This document shows, in pieces, positions 37,594-46,310 of a stretch of DNA of 64,000 nt. A program made the position numbers and the translations under genes. The stretch is from the NCBI GenBank assembly GCA_029556915.1, contig JAKQIT010000102.1, forward strand, positions 1-64,000. Direction: 5' to 3'. Position 1 is the first letter of the stretch. Each line of letters starts with the position of its first letter. The DNA is from Pseudomonadota bacterium (lineage in GTDB: Bacteria; Pseudomonadota; Gammaproteobacteria; Burkholderiales; Methylophilaceae). Below the pieces are notes generated by a model. That model saw only the letters and a list, made by a program, of their open reading frames with translations. It searched no databases and had not been told where the DNA came from.

Positions 37594-38019
37594 ATGCACG
37601 TAAGCGTTAAATGGATTGACGGTGTCAGTTTTGTCGGTGAATCAGAGACTGGACATGCGGTAGTGCTGGATGGTGCGCCTGAAAACGGTGGGCGCAATAT
37701 CGGCATGCGGCCGATGGAGATGTTGCTAATAGGTATGGGTGGCTGTACATCATTTGATGTAGTGGCCATATTAAAAAAAGCGCGTCAGCCCATAGTGCAT
37801 TGCGTGGCAGAGATTAGTGCAGAGCGCGCTGATGAGATTCCAAAGGTGTTTACTAAAATTCACGTACACTTTGTAGTAACAGGTGATAACTTGAATGAAA
37901 CGCAAGTGGAGCGTGCTGTGAAATTGTCGGCTGAGAAATATTGCTCAGCTTCAATTATGCTTTCAAAATCGGTGGAAATTACCCACAGTTTTGAAGTAAA
38001 GCCGCTGACTGTCGTTTAG
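37594..38019 (+). CDS. OsmC family protein (YhfA-like)
   Basis: This is a 141-residue protein with the OsmC fold. It has GMRPMEMLLIGMGGCTSFDV, where the conserved Cys sits near residue 50, and the second Cys region SAEKYCSASIML near 111. OsmC and Ohr proteins reduce organic hydroperoxides with this Cys pair; the YhfA branch is less well characterised. A good TTGGAG precedes the ATG. It appears to be a single gene. Confidence 0.93.
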   Translation: MHVSVKWIDGVSFVGESETGHAVVLDGAPENGGRNIGMRPMEMLLIGMGGCTSFDVVAILKKARQPIVHCVAEISAERADEIPKVFTKIHVHFVVTGDNLNETQVERAVKLSAEKYCSASIMLSKSVEITHSFEVKPLTVV

Positions 38020-38040
38020 CATTTAAAAGCTGCAAAAAAC

Positions 38041-38109
38041 TCTCGAGAAAAAATAAATGCTCTGCAAGCCAGTCTCTATGCGGCTTGCAGAGCATCAAAA
38101 TGATTTGTG
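38041..38109 (-). repeat. dispersed intergenic stem-loop repeat, copy 8 (inverted loop)
   Basis: Read on the minus strand it has the 5' box AAATCATTTTG, arms CTCTGCAAGCC and GGCTTGCAGAG, and a 3' box TTTCTCGAG. The loop is GCATAGAGACT, the reverse complement of the loop in most copies. The core is therefore flipped relative to the boxes. It lies between convergent genes. Confidence 0.85.
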
Positions 38110-38171
38110 TGCGTTTTCGATAAAAATTAAATAAAAAATGTCACAAAAAAAGCAGTAAAAACCGCTGACAT

Positions 38172-38492
38172 TTAAGCCTCAATAATTTTTACAGTAAGCG
38201 GCTGCTCATCTTCCAAAATATTCAGTAATCTGTCCACATTCGGATGTTTGCCAGGGCAATTTTCTGCATCTTCAGTATGTTCGGCATATAAGCTTAGGCC
38301 CTCAACGGCCGCATCTAAAGAGATTTCACCATACATTTTGTATAAATGGTGATAAACCTTCACAGAGCCTTGGCTGCCAGGCTTGTTATCAATCACTCCA
38401 GCAGGGCTGCCATCCACATTAAAAAGTTCTATACGTTTTACGTGCGAGGCATCATCAAGGCCCAATAAAACGTCACTAAATTTTTGCATCAT
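38172..38492 (-). CDS. DUF2322 family protein
   Basis: This is a 106-residue soluble protein matching DUF2322, with NKPGSQGSVKVYHHLYK near residues 36-52, EGLSLYAEHTEDAENCPGKH near 63-82 and PNVDRLLNILE after it. The family is conserved mainly in betaproteobacteria and has no known function. Two adjacent ATG codons could start it. It is downstream of coq7 on the same strand, 15 bases away. Confidence 0.9.
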   Translation of the reverse strand: MMQKFSDVLLGLDDASHVKRIELFNVDGSPAGVIDNKPGSQGSVKVYHHLYKMYGEISLDAAVEGLSLYAEHTEDAENCPGKHPNVDRLLNILEDEQPLTVKIIEA

Positions 38493-38507
38493 TGTTTAAT
38501 CCAATTT

Positions 38508-39137
38508 CTATAAGTAATACGTAGTTTTCGTCATCAGCTTTGACATTTGACTCATTAAAAATTTAGCGGGTGCTGGTAAATCTGCTGCGCCTAATTGATG
38601 CGCCTCATCAGCGTGATGGGCTTCATCCACTTGCATTTGCGCAATAATTTGCCGCGTCTTTTTGTCCGCCTCAGGCAGTTGTGCTAAATGGCTCGCCAAA
38701 TGTGCGCCCACTTGCTTTTCAGTTTCTTCTAAAAAACCTAAACTCCACTTGTCACCTAGTGCCCCCGCAACGGCACCTAAGGTAAATGAGCCTGCATAAA
38801 ACAGCGGGTTAAGCACGCTGGTGCGTCCGCCAAGCTGCGTGATGCGGCCTTCGCACCATGCTAAATGTTCAGTTTCTTCACGCGCTGCCCGCTGCATGGT
38901 GCCGTGCGTGGCAGCATCTTTTGCCGTGAGTGCTTGGCCGCTATAGAGCGCTTGTGCGCAAACTTCACCTGTGTGGTTAATGCGCATTAAGGCGCTCACG
39001 TGTTTTTTTTCAGCTTCAGTAAGCGTGGCCTCGGCAATACTTGCATCTGGGTGCGGGCGCACGCTGTGCGGTTTGGCTAGCAGGGTACGCAAACCTGTAT
39101 CAAACTCAGCAATGAATGCATCTAATTTATTTAGCAT
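38508..39137 (-). CDS. coq7: demethoxyubiquinone hydroxylase Coq7
   Basis: Coq7 adds the last ring hydroxyl in ubiquinone synthesis. It is a di-iron enzyme of the ferritin-like fold. The 209-residue protein carries the iron ligands in two repeats: MRINHTGEVCAQ and EETEHLAWCEGR in the first, EETEKQVGAH and QVDEAHHADEA in the second. It is soluble or membrane-associated in the cytoplasm. DUF2322 follows directly downstream. Confidence 0.96.
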   Translation of the reverse strand: MLNKLDAFIAEFDTGLRTLLAKPHSVRPHPDASIAEATLTEAEKKHVSALMRINHTGEVCAQALYSGQALTAKDAATHGTMQRAAREETEHLAWCEGRITQLGGRTSVLNPLFYAGSFTLGAVAGALGDKWSLGFLEETEKQVGAHLASHLAQLPEADKKTRQIIAQMQVDEAHHADEAHQLGAADLPAPAKFLMSQMSKLMTKTTYYL

Positions 39138-39214
39138 AGTGATAGTGTACGCTTAAATAGTTTATTAAAGCCAACTTTGGCTTGCGGGTGAAAAATTTCT
39201 TGCTTGCGCGCATT

Positions 39215-40417
39215 TTAGTTACAGCTAAAGCCCATTTGTTGCGCAAGTATTTGTATCGGATGCGTCACTTTAACTGTTAAATTTTGTGCGCGCAAGCCAT
39301 TCGCAATGTGTAGACTGCAACCGATGTTGGAAGTTGCTAAAACGGCAACATTGGCGGTTTTGATGGCTACTAGTTTATCATTCAGTAACTGATTTGCCAT
39401 CTCGCTTTGTGTCAGCATGTAGGCGCCAGCGCCGCCACAACATTGGGAGTTTCCAGCTAGCGAAATAATTTCAGCTTGGGGAATTTTTTTGAGCAATGTA
39501 TAAACTGCTAAATGGCTTTTTTGCACATTGCGTAAAGTGCACGGGTCTTGCACATAAATCGCGGTATTTAATGGCTGTACGCTAACGTTAGACCAATCAC
39601 ATGTGCTTAAAAAAGCACTAATATCTTGAATGTGGTGCGTTGGTAAATAATCCGTTAAACCCGCACCACAGCCACTTGCGGTGGTAAGAATAGTCAAACT
39701 TGGGTCAAAGCTGTGCTGGTTAGTGGCTATTAATTGCTTAGACTCGTTATCATCACCCGCTTGCCGCGCAACGCTCCCACAGCAAGTTTGGCCAGTGGGC
39801 ACATGTACATCAAAACCTAAATGATTAAGCACGTAAATGCTGGCTTTTAGGCTATTGCTATCAAGTGCATTTGTTGCACAGCCCAAAAACAAACTCACTG
39901 CGCCTTTTCTTGTTGCAGATGCGGGGTAAAGTTTCTGCCATGTGATGGGTTTTTGTAGGGTAGGCAGTAGTTTTGCGGCGGGGCTAAATCTTTTAACTAT
40001 AGCCATCAGCCGCGCTTGCTGCATTAACCATAATAGCCAGAACAAAGGCTTTGCTGAAAATCGATGCCGAATAATGGGTTTGATCAAGCTAAAAAGTACA
40101 GATTTTTGGGGTGTAAATTGCGCGCGCGTGGCATCTACTAATGCCCCATAATTAACGCTATTGGGGCAAGCGGACTCACAACTGCGACAACTTAAGCATA
40201 AATCAATGTGCTGTTTAAAACGGTCGTTATTTGGCAAAATTTCTTGTGCTACCGCACGCATCAGTTGAATGCGTCCGCGCGGCGAATCGGCCTCAGAACC
40301 TGTTTTGCGGTAAGTTGGGCAGTGCGGCAAGCAAAGTCCGCAAGTCACACAACGCTCGGCTTCTTGAATTAATTGTTCTACAGCTAAAGTCATGGCTTGA
40401 TTATAAACCGACTGCAT
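39215..40417 (-). CDS. glcF: glycolate oxidase iron-sulfur subunit GlcF
   Basis: This is a 400-residue iron-sulfur protein that accepts electrons from glycolate dehydrogenase. Two [4Fe-4S] motifs near the N-terminus (CVTCGLCLPHCPTY and CLSCRSCESACPN) precede two CCG domains (GQTCCGSVARQAG and SQCCGGAGAYM) that bind further cofactors. The usual partners glcD and glcE are not adjacent. A second ATG eight codons in (40393) is also possible; neither has a strong ribosome binding site. It could serve another 2-hydroxyacid dehydrogenase. Confidence 0.9.
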   Translation of the reverse strand: MQSVYNQAMTLAVEQLIQEAERCVTCGLCLPHCPTYRKTGSEADSPRGRIQLMRAVAQEILPNNDRFKQHIDLCLSCRSCESACPNSVNYGALVDATRAQFTPQKSVLFSLIKPIIRHRFSAKPLFWLLWLMQQARLMAIVKRFSPAAKLLPTLQKPITWQKLYPASATRKGAVSLFLGCATNALDSNSLKASIYVLNHLGFDVHVPTGQTCCGSVARQAGDDNESKQLIATNQHSFDPSLTILTTASGCGAGLTDYLPTHHIQDISAFLSTCDWSNVSVQPLNTAIYVQDPCTLRNVQKSHLAVYTLLKKIPQAEIISLAGNSQCCGGAGAYMLTQSEMANQLLNDKLVAIKTANVAVLATSNIGCSLHIANGLRAQNLTVKVTHPIQILAQQMGFSCN

Positions 40418-40440
40418 GGCTTAACAGGTGTTAGACCAAT

Positions 40441-40470
40441 AAAAAATCCGCCACTAAGGCGGATTTTTTA
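40441..40470. terminator. bidirectional terminator after ctpA
   Basis: AAAAAATCCGCC (40441-40452) and GGCGGATTTTTT (40458-40469) pair perfectly around ACTAA. It lies 28 bases beyond the ctpA stop on the minus strand and before glcF. Confidence 0.88.
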
Positions 40471-40497
40471 AACTAACATTTTAAAACTATGAAAGGT

Positions 40498-41946
40498 TTA
40501 TTTTGCTTCAGCTACCGCTTCAGTTTTTGGCCGCTCATTTTCAACAACTGGCAACCCTTTCAAGAAGTTCATGGCTTGGGCAAACTGCAAGTCTTCTTTG
40601 CTGGCGGGCTCAATTGGCGCGGTTGGTTCAGCAAATTTTTTCTCATTTAATTTGGCTTTGGCCTCTTCTTTAGCAGGCGTAGTTTCTACTTTAGCAGGCG
40701 CTTTATCTTTAGCATCCGTTGGGTTGCTAATGTGGCGCGATAAATCGGCTTCATGAATATTGTATGATTGATCTGTACCATCTTCTACATAAAAATCTGG
40801 CTCAATCCCTTTAGCTTGAATCGAGCGGCCTTTAGGGGTGAAGTAGCGCGCAGTAGTGAGTTTGATAGCAGCGCCGTTGTTCATCGGCATAATGGTTTGC
40901 ACTGAGCCTTTACCAAAACTACGCACGCCCACTAACTTAGCACGTTTATGATCTTGCAATGCCCCTGCGACAATTTCAGAAGCAGAAGCCGAGCCTGAGT
41001 TAATTAGCACCACCATAGGCACGGTTTTTAAATCAGCAGGAATGTCGCGCATGTAGTCATTTGCTGCGCCACCACGGGCGTAATTTTCTGGGTTTACAGT
41101 TAGATTCATTTTTGAATCTGCCACGCGCCCTTCGGTATAAACCACTAACGCGTCTTTAGGTAAAAATGCTGCAGAAACACCCACTGCGCCATTAAGTAAA
41201 CCGCCTGGGTCGTTACGCAAGTCAAGTACAAAGCCTTTAAACGGGCCTTTGTTTTCCGCATGTAGGGTTTTAATCGCTTTGGCTAAGTCTTCGCCAGTGC
41301 GCTCTTGAAACTGCGTTACGCGCACATAAGCATAGCCAGGCTCAGGCATTTTAAATTTCACACTTTTATTTTTAATCACAGCGCGCGTAAGAGTGACAAT
41401 CAGCGGTTTTGGCTCATTTTTACGCAAAATGGTGAGCACAATATTGGTATCTGGTTTGCCGCGCATGAGTTTTACCGCATCGTTTAACGTCATACCTTTA
41501 ACCGGTTTTTCGTCTAATTTCATGATGAGGTCGCCACTTTTTACACCTGCTTTATAAGCAGGCGTATCTTCAATCGGCGAAATGACTTTCACCAAGCCGT
41601 CTTCCATCCCCACTTCAATGCCCAAGCCGCCAAATTCGCCTTGCGTAGTGGCTTGCATGTCTTTAAAGGCATCTGCATCCATGTAACTAGAGTGTGGGTC
41701 TAGTCCGGTTAACATGCCGCTAATGGCTTCTGAGATGAGTTTTTTGTCTTCCACTGGCTCAACGTAGTCGGTTTTAATTTTGCCAAACACTTCAGCAAAC
41801 GCACGCAAGTCTTCAAGCGGTAGTTGTGGTTTGACCATTTTATCGGCGACGGCGGTGTAGGTTAAACTAAGCATCACGCCAAGCACTAAGCCAGAACTTA
41901 CTAGCCCGATTTTTGTAAAACCCTGATATTTATTTTTAACTTGCAT
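40498..41946 (-). CDS. ctpA: C-terminal processing peptidase (S41)
   Basis: This is a 482-residue periplasmic protease. An N-terminal signal or anchor helix (IGLVSSGLVLGVMLSLTYTA) is followed by a PDZ domain (about 95-175, GLGIEVGMEDGLVKVISPIE) and the S41 catalytic domain. The nucleophile Ser is in SGSASASEIVAGAL and the base Lys in VRSFGKGSVQTI. It cleaves C-termini of envelope proteins. The C-terminal tail of about 90 residues is Ala/Glu/Lys-rich. It is probably transcribed on its own or with glcF, but a terminator lies between. Confidence 0.95.
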   Translation of the reverse strand: MQVKNKYQGFTKIGLVSSGLVLGVMLSLTYTAVADKMVKPQLPLEDLRAFAEVFGKIKTDYVEPVEDKKLISEAISGMLTGLDPHSSYMDADAFKDMQATTQGEFGGLGIEVGMEDGLVKVISPIEDTPAYKAGVKSGDLIMKLDEKPVKGMTLNDAVKLMRGKPDTNIVLTILRKNEPKPLIVTLTRAVIKNKSVKFKMPEPGYAYVRVTQFQERTGEDLAKAIKTLHAENKGPFKGFVLDLRNDPGGLLNGAVGVSAAFLPKDALVVYTEGRVADSKMNLTVNPENYARGGAANDYMRDIPADLKTVPMVVLINSGSASASEIVAGALQDHKRAKLVGVRSFGKGSVQTIMPMNNGAAIKLTTARYFTPKGRSIQAKGIEPDFYVEDGTDQSYNIHEADLSRHISNPTDAKDKAPAKVETTPAKEEAKAKLNEKKFAEPTAPIEPASKEDLQFAQAMNFLKGLPVVENERPKTEAVAEAK

Positions 41947-42062
41947 GTATGATAGTTCCCAACAATTTTAAATTCACTTGGCTTATGAGCCATAGTTAAC
42001 ATGATTAGTTTCAAGTGCACATCATATAATTATTTAAAGTATAACAGCAAGGACATCTCGTG

Positions 42063-42347
42063 ATGGCTAACAATATTGAAATTACTTATTGCACACAATG
42101 CCGCTGGTTATTGCGTGCGGCTTGGCTGGCGCAAGAGTTGCTCACCACTTTTGAGCAAGAGTTGACCAGTGTTGCTTTAAAGCCGAGCACGGGTGGCATT
42201 TTTGATGTGCATTTAAATGGTCAGCTGATTTATTCACGTAAAGTGCAGGGGCGTTTTCCTGAATCTAAAGAGCTAAAACAACTGGTGCGTGATGTGATTG
42301 ACCCCACGCGCGATTTGGGTCATAGCGATACAAAAATAAATCAATAA
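42063..42347 (+). CDS. SelT/SelW/SelH (Rdx) family protein
   Basis: This small protein of 94 residues has the thioredoxin-like redox motif CTQC near residue 10 (IEITYCTQCRWLL). It contains no selenocysteine. The family includes selenoprotein W; the bacterial role is not well known. The ATG has AAGGA nine bases upstream. A GTG one codon before it would sit six bases from the same element and is also possible. It is divergent from ctpA. Confidence 0.9.
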   Translation: MANNIEITYCTQCRWLLRAAWLAQELLTTFEQELTSVALKPSTGGIFDVHLNGQLIYSRKVQGRFPESKELKQLVRDVIDPTRDLGHSDTKINQ

Positions 42348-42362
42348 ATTTAGCTTTATAAT

Positions 42363-42433
42363 CCCCCGAGGGCAAAACCATCGGCCTGTAATCCAGTATC
42401 CATGCGGATTCCAGAGGTGCTAAAAAGAAGATG
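42363..42433 (-). repeat. dispersed intergenic stem-loop repeat, copy 9 (inverted loop)
   Basis: Read on the minus strand it has 5' box ACATCTTCTTTTT, arms CTCTGGAATCC and GGATTACAGGC and a 3' box CCTCGGGGG. The loop GCATGGATACT is inverted relative to most copies. Its stem carries compensating changes in the inner pairs (AATCC/GGATT instead of AAGCC/GGCTT). It lies between convergent genes. Confidence 0.82.
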
Positions 42434-42441
42434 TGTTATTT

Positions 42442-42999
42442 TTAGGGTAAATTGGATGCGTTTTGTTGCGCTAAATTGACTTCATTTTCTAGCCGTTGCG
42501 CACCACTATAACGCTGCGCCCAATAACCCACCATCGGCTCAATGCGGACTTGGCCTCTAGTGTTGGGCGCATGTATAAAGCGGTTATCGCCCATATAAAT
42601 GCCCACGTGAGAAATGGTGTTTTTCACCGTGTTAAAAAACACCAAATCGCCCGCTTGTAGGTCTTGCTTGGCAATGGCTGTGCCTAATTGGCTTTGCGCA
42701 AAAGTGTTGCGCGGTAACGCTAAATTAACACTTTGTTTAAATACATATTGCACAAAGCCACTGCAGTCAAAGCCCGTTTCAGGCGAACTTCCACCGTATT
42801 TATATTTGGTGCCTTTTAAACTCAGTGCGTTTAACAACACCTCGCGCGACCATGCAGGCCAAGCCTCAGTGTTAACGGTTTCGTTAGACGTGCTGCTTTT
42901 TGTTGGCGCCGTGGAGCAAGCAACGCAAATAACACTTAATACGACGCAAAAAATCAGCCGCCAGCTAAGCAAAACCTGAAATGGATTAAAAAAACGCAT
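42442..42999 (-). CDS. NlpC/P60 family lipoprotein endopeptidase
   Basis: This is a 185-residue exported protein with a lipobox VACS after the signal helix (FCVVLSVICVAC). The C-terminal C40 peptidase domain has the catalytic Cys in GFDCSGFVQYVF, the His in SHVGIYMG and the third residue in FIHAPNTRGQV. Such enzymes cut peptidoglycan stem peptides (gamma-D-Glu-mDAP). It is a short single-domain protein like E. coli Spr (MepS). Confidence 0.93.
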   Translation of the reverse strand: MRFFNPFQVLLSWRLIFCVVLSVICVACSTAPTKSSTSNETVNTEAWPAWSREVLLNALSLKGTKYKYGGSSPETGFDCSGFVQYVFKQSVNLALPRNTFAQSQLGTAIAKQDLQAGDLVFFNTVKNTISHVGIYMGDNRFIHAPNTRGQVRIEPMVGYWAQRYSGAQRLENEVNLAQQNASNLP

Positions 43000-43067
43000 G
43001 GCTGATTATAAGAATTTAAGAGAAATTAGCAAGCTAAGGCAACACTCATGGGATAATTGCAGCCATT

Positions 43068-44993
43068 ATGAGTGAACTCACCATCCGCAGTGTATTTGAA
43101 GAAAACGGCATTCTAGCCAACCAAATTGCAGGCTATAACGTACGCACACAGCAGCTAGAGATGGCGCTTGCCATTGAGCAAGCCATTCAACATAATCAGC
43201 AGTTGGTGGCGGAAGCCGGCACCGGCACAGGTAAAACGTTTGCATATTTAGTGCCAGCGTTGTTATCAGGTGGCAAAGTCATTATTTCCACCGGCACCAA
43301 AACCCTGCAAGATCAACTTTATAGCCGCGATTTACCCAATGTGCGTGATGCGCTTAAAGTGCCAGTCACCGTGGCGATGCTCAAGGGCCGCGCCAATTAT
43401 GTGTGCCATTATCATTTAGAACATGCGGCGCAAAGTGGGCGCTTTACCACGCGTGAAGATGCAAGCCATGTGCAAATCATCAAAACATTTGCTGAAAATA
43501 GCAAAACTGGCGATAAAGCCGAACTCACCACCGTGCCGGAAAACGCCACCATTTGGCCGCATGTCACCAGTACCCGTGATAATTGCTTGGGGCAAGATTG
43601 CCAACATTATAAGGATTGCTTTGTGATGGAAGCGCGTAAGCGCGCATTGGCGGCCGATGTGGTGGTAGTGAACCATCACTTATTCTTTGCCGATGTGATG
43701 CTGCGCGATGAAGGTGTCACCGAGCTTTTACCTTCCGCCAACACGGTGATTTTTGATGAGGCACATCAGTTACCTGAAGTAGCCGGGCTATTTTTTGGCG
43801 AAGATATTTCTACCAGCCAGTTGATGGATTTAGCGCGTGACTGCACCACGGCGTATATCACGCTGGCTAAAGATTGCGTGGCGCTGGGCGATGCAATTCC
43901 CCTGCTTGAAAAAGCCTGTAAAGATTTTAGACTCACTTTTCAATATGAAGGCTCGCGCTTACCTGTGCAAAAAGCCCTGGCGCTGAAAAACTTTGAAGAG
44001 AATTTTGCGCACATGCAAACCAAACTCGCTGAGTTAAACACAGTGTTAGAAACCCAAGCCGCGCGCGACCCGATGCTAGAAAAATGCTGGCAGCGCGGTA
44101 TGGAGCTGAGCGCGCAACTGAGCAATTGGCTAAAAGCCGGTAATGAAAATTTAGTGCGCTGGGTAGAGGTGTTTACGCAAAGTGTGCAACTGCACGCAAC
44201 GCCCTTGAGTGTGGCCGATGGTTTTGGCAAACAACTTAACGCCCAACCTCGCGCGTGGATTTTCACCTCGGCCACCCTAGCGGTGAAAAGCGATTTTGGC
44301 CATTATCAAGCGCAAATGGGCTTGCAAAACGCCCAAACCGGTTATTGGCAAAGCCCTTTTGATTATGGCAACCAAGCTTTGCTGTATGCGCCTGCCAATA
44401 TGCCAGACCCCAATTCGCCTGCCTACACCTCAGCAGTAGCAGCGGTAGCCTTGCCTGTTATTCAAGCCAGCAAGGGTCGTGCGTTTGTGCTGTGCACCTC
44501 GCTCAAAGCCATGCGAGAAATCCACGCGCTGCTCAAAGAAGCGTTTGCAGAAAATGGCATGGAATACCCGCTATTGCTGCAAGGCGACACAACACGTACC
44601 GAGTTGCTAGAACGCTTTCGCAAACATGGCAACGCCGTGTTGGTGGGCAGCCAAAGCTTTTGGGAAGGCGTGGACGTGCGTGGCGAAGCCTTAAGCGCGG
44701 TGATTATAGACAAACTGCCTTTTGCTCCGCCCGATGACCCCGTGCTTTCGGCTCGCATTGATAAAATGAACGCTGAGGGCAAAAATGCGTTTATGGAGTA
44801 TCAACTCCCGTATTCGGTGATTACGCTTAAGCAAGGTGCTGGCAGGCTGATACGCGATGAAAATGACCGCGGCGTGCTGGTGATTTGTGACCCGCGCTTA
44901 ATTACCAAGCCTTATGGCAGACGCATTTGGCAGAGTTTACCACCGTTTAAACGGACAAGAGAGTTGGCGGATGTGCAGGCGTTTTTTGGGTAA
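43068..44993 (+). CDS. DinG/YoaA-type ATP-dependent DNA helicase
   Basis: This is a 641-residue superfamily 2 helicase of the XPD group. It has Walker A AEAGTGTGKTFAYL near residue 49, the DEAH box as IFDEAHQLP near 225, and the C-terminal QGAGRLIRDENDRGVLVICD motif VI. Four Cys in YVCHYHLE, NCLGQDCQHYKDC supply the [4Fe-4S] site. The family repairs stalled forks and R-loops. The length and Cys layout fit YoaA more than DinG. Confidence 0.92.
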   Translation: MSELTIRSVFEENGILANQIAGYNVRTQQLEMALAIEQAIQHNQQLVAEAGTGTGKTFAYLVPALLSGGKVIISTGTKTLQDQLYSRDLPNVRDALKVPVTVAMLKGRANYVCHYHLEHAAQSGRFTTREDASHVQIIKTFAENSKTGDKAELTTVPENATIWPHVTSTRDNCLGQDCQHYKDCFVMEARKRALAADVVVVNHHLFFADVMLRDEGVTELLPSANTVIFDEAHQLPEVAGLFFGEDISTSQLMDLARDCTTAYITLAKDCVALGDAIPLLEKACKDFRLTFQYEGSRLPVQKALALKNFEENFAHMQTKLAELNTVLETQAARDPMLEKCWQRGMELSAQLSNWLKAGNENLVRWVEVFTQSVQLHATPLSVADGFGKQLNAQPRAWIFTSATLAVKSDFGHYQAQMGLQNAQTGYWQSPFDYGNQALLYAPANMPDPNSPAYTSAVAAVALPVIQASKGRAFVLCTSLKAMREIHALLKEAFAENGMEYPLLLQGDTTRTELLERFRKHGNAVLVGSQSFWEGVDVRGEALSAVIIDKLPFAPPDDPVLSARIDKMNAEGKNAFMEYQLPYSVITLKQGAGRLIRDENDRGVLVICDPRLITKPYGRRIWQSLPPFKRTRELADVQAFFG

Positions 44994-45034
44994 TTTGTTG
45001 AACAATTTATATGTTGAATTTTCTTGCAAAATTT

Positions 45035-45101
45035 CTCCGAGAGATTTTTATGCCTCTGGAAGCCGCATGCAGACTGGCTTGTAGAGGTGGTCAAATGATG
45101 T
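45035..45101 (-). repeat. dispersed intergenic stem-loop repeat, copy 10
   Basis: Read on the minus strand it has 5' box ACATCATTTGACC, arms CCTCTACAAGCC and GGCTTCCAGAGG with one mismatch, loop AGTCTGCATGC, and 3' box TCTCTCGGAG. The loop orientation is the common one. It lies after the helicase gene and before arfB. Confidence 0.85.
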
Positions 45102-45185
45102 TGTGCAAATTTAATGACTAAAATGGCATTTTTTAGTTAAAAAATACGCACTCTTTTTTTGTAATAAAATCACCATTTTTTGATT

Positions 45186-45196
45186 TCTGCTACACT
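45186..45196 (+). promoter_or_regulatory. possible extended -10 promoter of arfB
   Basis: TGCTACACT (45188-45196) is an extended -10 element, and its start site would fall only a few bases before the arfB ATG at 45206. No Shine-Dalgarno sequence is visible. The transcript may therefore be nearly leaderless. No good -35 was found. Confidence 0.3.
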
Positions 45197-45205
45197 GCCA
45201 GCATC

Positions 45206-45604
45206 ATGATTGTAATCCCCGAAAATGAGTTTGAGCTCACTGCCATTCGCGCGCAAGGCGCGGGTGGGCAAAATGTGAATAAGGTGTCGTCTGCCATTCA
45301 CTTGCGGTTTGATATTCAAGCGTCTAGTTTGAGCGATTGGCTTAAGGCGCGTTTGTTACATAGCAAAGATAATCGCATTACGGCTGAAGGTGTTTTGGTG
45401 CTTAAAGCGCAGCAATATCGCACGCAAGAGGCGAATAAAAAAGATGCGATTTTGCGACTGCATGCGATTATTAACGCGGCTAACCACGTAAAACCGACGC
45501 GTTATGCGACAAAACCGAGCTATGGGGCAAAGCAAAGGCGGCTTGAAAGCAAGACAATTCGTGGGCAAGTAAAGCAATTGCGCGGTAAAATAGCGGCTGA
45601 TTAA
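45206..45604 (+). CDS. arfB: alternative ribosome-rescue factor ArfB (peptidyl-tRNA hydrolase)
   Basis: ArfB frees ribosomes stalled on mRNAs without a stop codon. The 132-residue protein has the catalytic GGQ in RAQGAGGQNVNKVSSA (near residue 20) and a basic C-terminal tail (TKPSYGAKQRRLESK then RGQVKQLRGKIAAD) that enters the mRNA channel. It has the length of ArfB and lacks the extra domains of RF1 and RF2. It is 13 bases before tsaB. Confidence 0.95.
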   Translation: MIVIPENEFELTAIRAQGAGGQNVNKVSSAIHLRFDIQASSLSDWLKARLLHSKDNRITAEGVLVLKAQQYRTQEANKKDAILRLHAIINAANHVKPTRYATKPSYGAKQRRLESKTIRGQVKQLRGKIAAD

Positions 45605-45617
45605 TTTAGGTAATTTT

Positions 45618-46310
45618 GTGGTGAATTTACTCGCTTTTGACACTTCTACAGAATATCTCTCGCTTGCGATACAAAAAGGCAGCGAGATTTTTAATTTTAA
45701 TGCCAATGTGGGGCAGACGCATTCGCAATTGATTTTGCCGAAAATTCAAGCCTTGTTAGATGAGGCACATTTAACTTTAAATGCACTAAACGGCATTGCG
45801 TTTGGTGCAGGGCCAGGTTCATTTACTGGTGTTCGCATCGCAGCGGGTGTGGCGCAGGGGTTGGCTTATGGCGCAGATTTGCCTGTGGCAAGCGTGTGTA
45901 CATTGCAGGCGTTGGCTGAGGCGAGTGGTGCGGATAAAGTGATTGCTTGTATTGATGCGCGCATGGGTGAAGTGTATTTTGCAGTGTATGAAATAACGGC
46001 AGCCGGTTGGTATGCTGTGGTAGCGCCCAGCTTGCATAAACCCGACAATGTGCCCGAACTTGCTGGCACAAATTGGGTGGGTGTGGGCAGTGGCTGGCAA
46101 GCGTATGATGCGCAGTTAAATCAGGCATATGGCGCGCAATTATCTGCCACAAAACCAGATTTGCGCCCAACTGCAGAGGTGATGCTAAAACTTGCCATGC
46201 TTGAGTTTCAAGCGGGTCGGGCAAAGCCTGCAGCGCAGGTGCAACCAATCTATATACGCCATCGCGTGGCGTTAAAAACGGAAGAACGCGAAAAAGGTTT
46301 GCGTTTATGA
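45618..46310 (+). CDS. tsaB: tRNA threonylcarbamoyladenosine biosynthesis protein TsaB
   Basis: TsaB is the non-catalytic partner of TsaD in making t6A37 in tRNAs that read ANN codons. The 230-residue protein begins LLAFDTSTEYLSLAIQ and has FGAGPGSFTGVRIAAGVAQG near residues 56-75, both typical. The start is GTG at 45618 (or the next GTG codon); no ATG is available. It overlaps rimI by four bases. Confidence 0.95.
   Translation: MVNLLAFDTSTEYLSLAIQKGSEIFNFNANVGQTHSQLILPKIQALLDEAHLTLNALNGIAFGAGPGSFTGVRIAAGVAQGLAYGADLPVASVCTLQALAEASGADKVIACIDARMGEVYFAVYEITAAGWYAVVAPSLHKPDNVPELAGTNWVGVGSGWQAYDAQLNQAYGAQLSATKPDLRPTAEVMLKLAMLEFQAGRAKPAAQVQPIYIRHRVALKTEEREKGLRL

Noticed and set aside
45823-46248. 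Minus-strand ORFs within tsaB
   Set aside because: They overlap a conserved gene on the other strand and have biased His/Pro/Thr composition typical of shadow frames.
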